Shown here piece by piece: positions 1 to 7,746 of a DNA stretch of 64,000 nt (within the stretch, counting starts at the first letter, position 1; every line of letters begins with the position of its first letter). Under the pieces are notes generated by a model that made no database searches, was not told the DNA's origin, and saw only the letters and a program-made list of their open reading frames with translations. The stretch is from contig CAYZNN010000018.1 of the NCBI GenBank assembly GCA_964479665.1, forward strand, positions 1 through 64,000. Reading direction: 5' to 3'. Source of the DNA: UBA2287 sp964479665. Its GTDB lineage: Bacteria > Bacteroidota > Bacteroidia > Bacteroidales > Tenuifilaceae. A program made the position numbers and the translations under genes.

Positions 1-318
1 TTTTTATCAATAAATTTGCCAAAACAAAAAGTTGCATTTATAACTTGAATTCAGCAAGTTAGCGTTCATTGTAAAAAGATAAAACCAACGACAGAATGAC
101 AATGAAATTTTTGCTGCTTAGATTAAAGAAAGAAATCGGTAACCCACCGCACATTCAGGCACATTTGTCTTTGCCCGACATAAAAGCACCCTTCGCAAAG
201 CCAAAAGGGCCTTCATTTTGCCCTCACACCCATGCCCACCCACCACCCTAATTGATAACACAATGTAATTGTTGAAAAGTTTTAAGATTTTATTGTTCAT
301 TGATTCAATAAAAAGTTT
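1..318. other. Non-coding left margin
   Basis: I see no convincing gene here. The short open frame on the minus strand at 118-330 has no recognisable composition or start context. There is a short inverted repeat, TTCATTGT (66-73) against ACAATGAA (about 99-106), which can form a hairpin. Its arrangement is faintly reminiscent of recombination-site hairpins, but I cannot support that. The contrast between the C-rich stretch at 140-250 and the AT-rich flanks suggests a junction or a degenerate spacer. Confidence 0.3.
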
Positions 319-340
319 TATATTTGACAATTACTGTCAA
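319..340 (+). promoter_or_regulatory. Promoter -7 box overlapped by a palindromic operator
   Basis: TATATTTG at 319-326 fits the Bacteroidota -7 consensus TAnnTTTG. Starting inside it, TTGACA-ATTAC-TGTCAA (324-340) is a perfect 6-bp inverted repeat with a 5-nt spacer, centred near the expected transcription start. The repeat lies directly in front of a small XRE protein gene. This is the classical place for an autorepressor or controller-protein site. Binding by the neighbouring protein is inference. Confidence 0.55.
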
Positions 341-355
341 GTAAATATTTTCAAG

Positions 356-658
356 TTGAAGACAACTGGAGAAATACTAAGAGAAAAACGAGAAAAGAAA
401 GGATTGCTATTGCAACACGTTTCTGCTCTGTTCGACATTGATACAGCTATATTTAGTAAAAATGAACGAGGCGAAAGGAAAGCAACAAGAGAACAAATTA
501 ATAAGTTAGCTGAAATTCTCGAAATCAACAAGGAATCTTTGATTGTTCAATATTTGAGTGAGAAAATTCTATATGAACTTAAATACGAGGACTTGGGAAT
601 TCAAGCACTAAAAGTTGCTGAAAAAACAATTAAATACGGAGTAACAAAAAACAAATAA
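356..658 (+). CDS. XRE-family HTH regulator (controller-like) beside a DNA methyltransferase
   Basis: About 100 residues. An XRE-type helix-turn-helix fills residues 1-60 (GEILREKREKKGL, then an SKNERGERKAT recognition segment), followed by a short helical tail. It probably binds DNA as a dimer and controls itself and the methyltransferase, whose ATG lies 1 bp after its stop. I chose the TTG at 356: the longer in-frame start (TTG 269) would put the promoter and operator inside the gene, and the HTH begins right after 356. No ATG is available, so the start is uncertain. The size and tight coupling to a methyltransferase resemble C-proteins of restriction-modification systems, but no endonuclease gene is visible. 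Confidence 0.65.
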   Translation: MKTTGEILREKREKKGLLLQHVSALFDIDTAIFSKNERGERKATREQINKLAEILEINKESLIVQYLSEKILYELKYEDLGIQALKVAEKTIKYGVTKNK

Positions 659-659
659 A

Positions 660-2237
660 ATGGCAGAACTATTATCTATTAAAGAGGCAAGCCAATGGGC
701 AACTGAATATTTGGAAAAGAATGTTACTACATCTAACATTTCTTATCTAATTCAATATGGGATGATAAAAAAAATTGGAGATAATGGCTCAACACAAGTT
801 ATTAAAGAGGAATTAATCGACTATTATAAAGACCAAAAAAAATCGCGACAAGAAGAATGGAAAGAACAACTTGGCGAAGATTTAAATTGGGCTTTGTCGT
901 TTGAACAATACAAAGAGGCTGAGACGACAAAACACGTTCACAGACTTCATCCATACAAAGGCAAATTCATCCCTCAATTAGTTGAATATTTCCTAGACAA
1001 TCATACAGACAAATTCAAGAAGGAAATTTATTTCAAGCCTGGAGACATTGTTTACGACCCATTCTCAGGTAGTGGAACAACAATGGTTCAGGCATGTGAA
1101 TTAGGGATTCATTCAGTTGGAAATGATGTTTCTGCATTCAATGCTCTGATTAGTAATTGTAAGGTTACAAAATATAACCTAATTGATGTTCAAACTGAAA
1201 TAAACAGAATTTCTAAGGCATTAAAACTATTTTTAGCTGACCATAAAACTCTTGAATTTGAAGACCGTCTTTTAAAGGAATTATATGTTTTCAATAACAA
1301 GTATTTTCCAGTTCCTGAATACAGATACAAAGTAAAACACAAGGAAATTGATGAAAAAACTTATGGGGAAGAAAAAGAAAAGGAGTTTTTGCCAACATTC
1401 AATAATCTCGTAAAGGAATATAACATTAAATTACGTCAAGTTAAAGAAGATACATTCCTTGATAAATGGTATATCCAACATATCCGTGATGAAATTCAAT
1501 TTGTGTTTGATGAAATTAAAAAAATTAAAAATTCTGACACTAAGAAAATAGTTAGTGTTATTCTAAGTCGCACAATTAGAAGTTGCAGAGCTACAACACA
1601 TGCGGATTTAGCGACCTTGCTTGAACCAATCACAGCTACATATTATTGTGGAAAACATGGAAAAATGTGTAAACCATTGTTTTCAATTCTTAAATGGTGG
1701 GAAACATATTCCAAAGACACTGTAAAAAGATTAGCACAATACGATAAGCTGAGGAAAGAGACTTTTCACACTTGTTTGACTGGAGACAGCCGAAACATAG
1801 ATATTTTAGAAGAACTAAAAAAATTCAACCCTGATTTTGCATTGCTTGTTGAGAAACAAAAAATCAAAGGAATATTTTCATCACCACCCTATGTAGGTTT
1901 AATTGACTATCACGAACAACACGCATATGCTTATGATTTGTTCGGATTTGAACGAAAAGACGAACTTGAAATCGGTCCACTTTTTAAAGGACAAGGGCGA
2001 GAAGCAAAACAAAGCTACATTCAAGGGCTTAGTGATGTGTTGAATAACGCAAAAAAATATCTCGTTGACGATTATGATATTTTCCTTGTAGCAAACGACA
2101 AATACAATATGTATCCGACCATTGCCGAAAATGCCGGGATGCAAATAGTTAATCAATATAAACGGCCTGTATTAAACCGAACAGAAAAAGATAAAAGAGC
2201 TTATGCTGAAATAATTTTTCATTTAAAAAGTAAGTAA
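660..2237 (+). CDS. SPPY-type DNA methyltransferase (N4-cytosine class likely)
   Basis: 525 residues. The AdoMet-binding motif I is seen as DPFSGSGTT (about residues 137-145) and the catalytic motif IV as SSPPY (about 406-410). SPPY, as opposed to DPPY or NPPY, is typical of N4-cytosine methyltransferases. HRLHPYKGKFIPQL near residue 100 is a conserved block in this family. The first 60 residues (LSIKEASQWATEYL...) look like a small helix-turn-helix/MerR-like region. It is translationally coupled to the XRE gene. Downstream comes an IS rather than an endonuclease, so the enzyme is either solitary or the survivor of a restriction-modification system. Recognition sequence unknown. Confidence 0.8.
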   Translation: MAELLSIKEASQWATEYLEKNVTTSNISYLIQYGMIKKIGDNGSTQVIKEELIDYYKDQKKSRQEEWKEQLGEDLNWALSFEQYKEAETTKHVHRLHPYKGKFIPQLVEYFLDNHTDKFKKEIYFKPGDIVYDPFSGSGTTMVQACELGIHSVGNDVSAFNALISNCKVTKYNLIDVQTEINRISKALKLFLADHKTLEFEDRLLKELYVFNNKYFPVPEYRYKVKHKEIDEKTYGEEKEKEFLPTFNNLVKEYNIKLRQVKEDTFLDKWYIQHIRDEIQFVFDEIKKIKNSDTKKIVSVILSRTIRSCRATTHADLATLLEPITATYYCGKHGKMCKPLFSILKWWETYSKDTVKRLAQYDKLRKETFHTCLTGDSRNIDILEELKKFNPDFALLVEKQKIKGIFSSPPYVGLIDYHEQHAYAYDLFGFERKDELEIGPLFKGQGREAKQSYIQGLSDVLNNAKKYLVDDYDIFLVANDKYNMYPTIAENAGMQIVNQYKRPVLNRTEKDKRAYAEIIFHLKSK

Positions 2238-2275
2238 AAAATGGATAACATATCAAAATCATGTTTAGAAAATTT

Positions 2276-3427
2276 GGCTCTATTCTAAATATTAATTGAT
2301 TTAGTAATTTTTATTATTTTTGTCAGAAAAAACATAATGAGTATTCGCGAACAGATTTTAAGTTTATTTGAGAAGTTAGATACATCAGAACGACTGCCAC
2401 TTCTTGAGGAAATCCAGTCAAGATGCACTAAAGATGCAATAAACGAAAAAGATGCGCCAGTTATAAGTTGCCTTCATTGTGACTCTAAGTTATTTGTAAG
2501 GAATGGCAAACGAGGCAATATTCAGAAATATAAGTGTAAATCATGTTGCAAGATTTTCACATCAAGGACAGGCACGCCATATCACAAGATCAAGAAGTTA
2601 GATAAATTCGAAGCATACAAAGCATTGATGTTTGAGGGATATATGCCAATTAAGAAGATAGCATCAAGGGTAGGAATTAGCGTTCAAACCGCCTTTGATT
2701 GGAGACATAAGATATTATCAGGGATAAATGATAAACGGGTAAAGTTTGAAGGCATAACAGAGATTGATGATATATGGTTTCTATATAGTCAAAAGGGGAG
2801 AAAAGGTTTGAATTATTCCAGGAAAAGAGGAGGCAGAAAAGGAGCAGGGGGATAATGATTTTCAAGCCAAGCTGTTAATCACATCGGACAGGAAAACTAA
2901 TACGGACATTTCATTAGTACGTATAGGTAGGATAAAGAAATCTGATATAGAGAGAGTCATTACAGGAAAGTTTTCAAAAGAATGTACGCTTGTATCAGAT
3001 AAGCATAGAAGTATCTCTTGTTTTGCAAAATCAGAAGGGATTAACCATGTCATCTTTAAATCTTCTGATCATACTGCCGGAGGTGAATATCATGTTCAAA
3101 ATGTGAACAATATGGCTTCAAGATTAAAGAGCATAGTAAACCATTCATTAAGAGGAGTTTCTACAAAATATCTACAAAGCTATGCAAATTGGTTCAAAAC
3201 CAATCTGAAAGGAATTTCTGAAGACGAACTAAATGATTCAATATTGAAAGCAAGAGATGCATGGGAAATTCATAAAAATAGAGAAGGAATTTATAAAAGG
3301 TTTATTGAGAACTTTTCGCGACGAACTTACAGATGTCCGGTTAAAAGAAAGTTTAAAACCCAATTCTCTCATGATTTGATAACAAAACTTAACTATATAT
3401 AAATCACTCTGTATTTAGAATAGAGCC
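2276..3427 (+). mobile_element. IS1595-like insertion sequence, 1152 bp
   Basis: The ends are inverted repeats: GGCTCTATTCTAAATA at 2276-2291 is matched exactly by its reverse complement at 3412-3427, and the similarity continues more weakly inward (both contain TGATTTA). Between them is one transposase reading frame, broken by a frameshift. The flanks (GAAAATTT on the left, TTTCATTT on the right) do not form a target duplication. This suggests a rearrangement or deletion next to the element after insertion. Its right end sits inside the sensor pseudogene and its left end follows the methyltransferase. Confidence 0.8.
2337..3402 (+). pseudogene. IS1595-family (ISXO2-like) transposase, frameshifted
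   Basis: The first part (2337-2855, 172 codons) has a zinc-ribbon (CLHCDSKL...CKSCC) and an HTH (YMPIKKIASRVGIS), then the start of the ISXO2-like DDE domain (TEIDDIWF). The frame ends at RKGAGG-stop. The rest, from DNDFQAKLLITSDRKT to LNYI at 3402, continues in the +1 frame. It includes the second catalytic Asp region (LVSDKHRSI) and the HHVQNVN-like segment typical of the family. The switch point is a run of five Gs at 2847-2851: removing one G restores RKGAGDNDF. It is a probable one-base insertion, or a sequencing error; programmed frameshifting is not something I know for this family. Confidence 0.75.
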
Positions 3428-4393
3428 TTTCATTTTCGATGAGCAGAATGGCGTCGTTGGCAGTCATGTAAAGCATACAGTACCTACGCTCGCTTTCGCG
3501 AAGGGTACGCTCCATTTCCTTACGAACAGTTATATCGGCATTGGTACCTACAAAACGAAGTGGTTTACCGTTGGGCAGCCATTCAATTACCTTCCCTTTG
3601 CTAAGAACCCATTGGTAGTTGCCTGTACTATTTTTTAACCGATACTCAACCTGCAGTTTAGGCGTTTCCCCTTTCAGGTGTTTTTCAATATCGTTGTAAA
3701 CCCGGATTAGGTCATCGGGATGAATTAAGTTTCGCCAGGTTTCAATCTTAACTTCCAAATCGTTTGGGCCGTAATGTAGCAACTCAAAAAACCTCTGACT
3801 AATAAAAACATCCCTTTTCTGAAGGTCAATGTCCCACACCACTTCGTTAACGCTATCCAGCGCAATACTATGTCGTTCCTCACTTTTAGATAGTTCGTAA
3901 TTTATACGTTCCAAATTCGAATTAACCAATCCCTGAGAAACCACTGCAAGGGTAGCAAATGCACCAAAAAAATAACCCTCGAGTACCATTGGTAAGGCGA
4001 ATGCGACAGAGCATTGAAATCCCAACTGTAAACTAGCCACTTCATTTGAACTGAAAGGCCCACAAGAACCGTTATAACTATGGTAGAACCTAGCAAGTAA
4101 AGTCCATACCGAAGCCCGAAGAAAAGTGTGGTAAGTAGAATGGAAAAAAACATAATAAACAACCCAAAACCAAGGAGCCCCAATGTATTAAGCGACACCC
4201 AGCCCAAAATGAAAACATATGCCAAAAGCAGAGCCATACGCTTACGGTAGTTTGTGTACCTACGAAATACATAGGTAACAACTAAAATTATGGCAATGAG
4301 AATATCGAGTACAAACAGCGCTTCTACACCAAACATAGAGATTCGATAGCCCGAAGCAACAGCTGCAGGGATGGAAACAATTGCACCAACCAA
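3428..4393 (-). pseudogene. Membrane-bound PAS sensor (histidine-kinase type), frameshifted and 3'-truncated
   Basis: Read from 4393 leftward, the protein begins VGAIVSIPAAVASGYRIS and has about five or six membrane helices in its first 165 residues. A PAS domain with PAC motif follows (EVVWDIDLQKRDVF to FVGTNADITVRKEMER) and then the start of a second PAS (MTANDAILLIENE). The reading frame slips at an A7 run on the plus strand (3964-3970): WYSRVI in one frame joins FFGAFATLAVVSQGL in the other. The 3' end, where further PAS or kinase domains are expected, is cut off by the IS at 3427. No ATG exists; a TTG at 4391-4393 follows a good -7 box at 4428-4435. Gene non-functional as read. Confidence 0.7.
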
Positions 4394-4524
4394 CAGAAGC
4401 CTATCGGCTAGGGTTTTCTTATTTCTTCAAATTTATCGGGCGGGTTCAAGCCACTTTGTTTTTTCTGTAATCAAAGTTAAAAAAACAATCGTTTAATCAT
4501 CCTCTTTACCTTTTTGACGATATA
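4270..4524. repeat. 255-bp direct repeat, copy 1 (left border of the PUL)
   Basis: This stretch holds the first ~41 codons of the sensor pseudogene and its upstream promoter region. It recurs at 29548-29802 at a constant offset of 25278 with no gaps and only three mismatches by eye (about 98.8% identity). The two copies bracket the whole polysaccharide locus in the same orientation. The sequences diverge immediately outside both ends. Confidence 0.9.
4428..4435 (-). promoter_or_regulatory. -7 box of the sensor gene, left copy
   Basis: TAAATTTG on the minus strand matches TAnnTTTG. It lies about 35 nt upstream of the TTG at 4393, which favours that unusual start. An identical copy lies in the second repeat at 29706-29713. 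Confidence 0.5.
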
Positions 4525-4637
4525 AAAATGTATTCTCGGATATTATTATTGAAACGGCTAATAAATTGCGAAACTTTTGCTGAGTATGATTCAAAAAATA
4601 TATTTTACCTTTATGTTTTATTAAACCACTTGTTGAA

Positions 4638-7436
4638 ATGAGTTTTAAAAGCATTCTTTACTTAATAAAACTTACACTTTTAATCAACCCTTTTCCCATT
4701 AATCCTATTTATTGCAAACAAACGGAGCCAATTATAACTCCTTTCTTAAAAAATAATTTCGAAATTTATACCCAAACCTGGGCAATATCACAAAATCCTA
4801 AAAATCGTCTTTTATTTTTTGCAAATTCCGATGGACTTATTGAGTATGATGGTATTAAATGGAAAAATCACTCTCTACCACATAGCATACCCCTTAGGTC
4901 GGTAGTGGTCGATAGTTTTGGAAAAGTATATACTGGAACTTTTGAAGACTTTGGTTACTGGGAACCTAATCAGAAAGGCGTGCTGATATACAATTCGTTG
5001 GCACATTTAACATCGATAGAAAAAAACGATGAGATTTGGAAAATTTATATTAAAGATAGCGATGTATATTTTCAATCCTTCACAACAGTATACATTTATA
5101 CCAACGGAATAATTGAAAAAGTAAAGGCCCCTTTTACAATGCTATTCCTACATAATTTTAAAGAAAAATTTATTGCACAATTACTTGACAATGGCCTTTA
5201 CTGGTTTGAAAATAAACAGTTTCGCTTTATTGAGAAAAGCGAATTTTTTTCAAATATAAAAGTGCTCTCCATTATCGAATTCACTGAGAGCAAATGGATT
5301 GTTTGTACAGAAAAAAATGGTCTTTATCTTTTCGATGGAAAAGCATTTAGTCCCTTTAATTCCGATGTTTCAGATTTTCTAAAAAGGAATGTTTGTAATG
5401 CCGCTAACAAACTAAATGACACCACGTATGCTTTTGGGAGTATTCAAAACGGATTAGTAATATCTAACCAACGAGGCGAAATTCTACTAAACTTCAACAC
5501 TCTTAATGGGCTTAAAAACAACACCGTCCTTTCGCTATATTCCGATCAGGATAATGGCCTCTGGACTGGGCTCGACGGAGGAGTTAGCTACTTTAACATT
5601 TCCTCTCCATACACACACTATAAAAGCATTGAAGCCCCTATTGGAACAATTTATTCTCTATTAAAAAAAGACAATAAACTATATATTGGAACCAACCTTG
5701 GGCTTTTCGAAACCCAAATTGAAAAAAAAGGTAGATTCTATCATTTTAAACACCTTAGGTTTATTGAAGGAGCCCAAGGGCAAGTGTGGTCATTAAAAGA
5801 ATATGAGAACCAAATATTATGTGGGCACAACGATGGAACCTTTTTAGTAAATAATGGCGCTGCCAAATCAATTTCAAACATAACCGGAGGGTGGGCATTC
5901 GCTCCATTTGGTAAGTATATTTTACAGGGTACTTATACTGGTATTGTGGTATTTTCAAAATCTTTGCAAAACAATTGGACATTTTACTCAAAACTCGATG
6001 GGTTCAATGAACCTTCTCGCTTTGTAGAAGTTGATTACCTTGGTTATGTTTGGGTCTCGCACCACCAGAAAGGAATTTATCGGTTAGAGCTATCAGAAGA
6101 TTTTAAACACGTTAAAAAAGTCGACTATTACCCCAAGATAAATGAGGAGCGCAACATTAAAGTATTTTCAATCAATAATAGGGTTGTATTTGCCACCTCA
6201 CATAACATATATACATTCGATTATGTCCGTAACGAAATGGTACCATTGGAAGAATTATCATCAAGCATTGGTGAATTTCGATCGGCTAGCTTTGTAAGTA
6301 ATTATAAGAAAAATTTGTATTGGTTTGTAAATAACGATAAAATGGGGTTATTCAAGATTAATCTTGACTTTTCAACCACAAAAATTGCTGAAATACAGTT
6401 AAAAAATTTAGTATTGCCTCAAAGAAATATTGAAATAACAAGTATCGATACAAGCACTCTAATAATACCTACATCTGATAACTTCGACACTTATGACTTG
6501 TCGCTTCATAAAGCTCAAAGCCATGTTTCAAAACTTTTACTTAGCAAAGTATCATTTTTTGGAGGGAAAGGCGATGCCATTCATTACTTGGAATTTGAAA
6601 AACCGATAACCAGCAATTGGAATAAAAATAATATAACTGTTCAATTTGCTGCTCCTTTTCAATTCGATCAGATATCAAAAAATTATTTGTACAGAATTAA
6701 GGAACTCGACAGTAGTTGGCAAACCACCAATAATAACCATTTTACCTACTTAGGTTTAAAACATGGTTTGTACACCATAGAGATTGCCGGACCTAATGAA
6801 GGTGTTTTGCAGGTATCTGTAAATATAAGAAAGCCATGGTACCTTTTGGGAATTACAAAGCTTGGTTATTTACTTTTGCTAGTTCTTATAGTTCTTTTTC
6901 TTCGAAAATACGTTCGTTATATAGTTAACCGCGAAAAAGAAATTTCTGCTATGGAGGTGAGGCAAAGCATACTTGAAAAAGAACTAGATTATAAAAACTA
7001 CGAACTGATGCTTACTGTTAGGTATTTGATTCAGAAAAACGAAATTTTAACCGAATTAAAGAGTGAAATTGAGAGGATCAAAGAGCATTCGTCTAAGTAC
7101 CCCATTAAGAATATTCGAAGCATGGAGCATATCATTTATGAGGGATTAAAAAATCAAACTGAAGATTGGAAGAATGCCCTTAATAACCTTAAGTTCTCTG
7201 AACTCGGTTTTAATAAAAAATTGCTTGAACACTTTCCGCATTTAACCTCTAACGATTTAAGGCTATGCACTTACCTTCGTATGAATTTTTCTACCAAAGA
7301 AATTGCACGATTACTTAATATTGCTCCCCGTGCTGTTGAAATAAGCCGATATAGGCTCAGAAAAAAACTAAATTTAGCTCATGATTCGAACCTCACCGTA
7401 TATCTTATTAGCGAATCATTTAATAAGCCATCCTAG
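4638..7436 (+). CDS. One-component PUL regulator: Reg_prop propellers, Y_Y_Y domain, LuxR-type HTH
   Basis: 932 residues. A signal peptide or N-terminal anchor is followed by repeated two-component-regulator propeller blades (for example GLWTGLDGGVSYFN) to about residue 640. A Y_Y_Y-type Ig domain comes next (NYLYRIKELDSSWQTT...FTYLGLKHGLYTIEIAG). One membrane helix (about 740-760, LGYLLLLVLIVLFL) and a coiled coil lead to a cytoplasmic LuxR/GerE-like HTH (LTSNDLRLCTYLRMNFSTKEIARLL to YRLRKKLNL). There is no histidine kinase or receiver, so ligand sensing in the periplasm would couple directly to DNA binding. It stands just upstream of susC in the same direction and probably activates the locus when a glucan oligosaccharide binds. 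The family call is firm; the ligand is inferred. Confidence 0.85.
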   Translation: MSFKSILYLIKLTLLINPFPINPIYCKQTEPIITPFLKNNFEIYTQTWAISQNPKNRLLFFANSDGLIEYDGIKWKNHSLPHSIPLRSVVVDSFGKVYTGTFEDFGYWEPNQKGVLIYNSLAHLTSIEKNDEIWKIYIKDSDVYFQSFTTVYIYTNGIIEKVKAPFTMLFLHNFKEKFIAQLLDNGLYWFENKQFRFIEKSEFFSNIKVLSIIEFTESKWIVCTEKNGLYLFDGKAFSPFNSDVSDFLKRNVCNAANKLNDTTYAFGSIQNGLVISNQRGEILLNFNTLNGLKNNTVLSLYSDQDNGLWTGLDGGVSYFNISSPYTHYKSIEAPIGTIYSLLKKDNKLYIGTNLGLFETQIEKKGRFYHFKHLRFIEGAQGQVWSLKEYENQILCGHNDGTFLVNNGAAKSISNITGGWAFAPFGKYILQGTYTGIVVFSKSLQNNWTFYSKLDGFNEPSRFVEVDYLGYVWVSHHQKGIYRLELSEDFKHVKKVDYYPKINEERNIKVFSINNRVVFATSHNIYTFDYVRNEMVPLEELSSSIGEFRSASFVSNYKKNLYWFVNNDKMGLFKINLDFSTTKIAEIQLKNLVLPQRNIEITSIDTSTLIIPTSDNFDTYDLSLHKAQSHVSKLLLSKVSFFGGKGDAIHYLEFEKPITSNWNKNNITVQFAAPFQFDQISKNYLYRIKELDSSWQTTNNNHFTYLGLKHGLYTIEIAGPNEGVLQVSVNIRKPWYLLGITKLGYLLLLVLIVLFLRKYVRYIVNREKEISAMEVRQSILEKELDYKNYELMLTVRYLIQKNEILTELKSEIERIKEHSSKYPIKNIRSMEHIIYEGLKNQTEDWKNALNNLKFSELGFNKKLLEHFPHLTSNDLRLCTYLRMNFSTKEIARLLNIAPRAVEISRYRLRKKLNLAHDSNLTVYLISESFNKPS

Positions 7437-7746
7437 TTACGTTTAGTTCTCGTTCTACATACAAATCGCCTCTCTCAATCCTAAAGGTAAGCAGTTTCTA
7501 GTCATCGATAACATTATTCTAAGGATTCTGCTTAAAGTACATTTTCCTTTTATTATAAATCTGTATTTCTATTACTTATAATCACCTGATGTACTCTTTT
7601 TGAGTATAATAACATCCTTAATACATTCATGAGAAACTAATATGCTGGTAAAAACTTGAGATAAGAGTTAATTACAACATAACTTTATGTATGTTAAATT
7701 TTAAGTTTTATTTAATTCTAAGAGAATGCCATTAAAATTAATTGTT
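7437..7746. other. PUL control region upstream of susC
   Basis: No gene. AT-rich. An imperfect inverted repeat AACATA...TATGTT lies at about 7677-7696, some 50 bp before the susC start, and could be a binding site for the neighbouring regulator or part of the promoter. I see no clear TAnnTTTG box, as expected for a promoter that needs an activator. Confidence 0.35.

Noticed and set aside
1..260. Hairpin-like repeats and C-rich DNA that could be a cassette or attC-type recombination site
   Set aside because: Only one short inverted repeat is present; no consensus core sites, no second copy and no integrase in the window.
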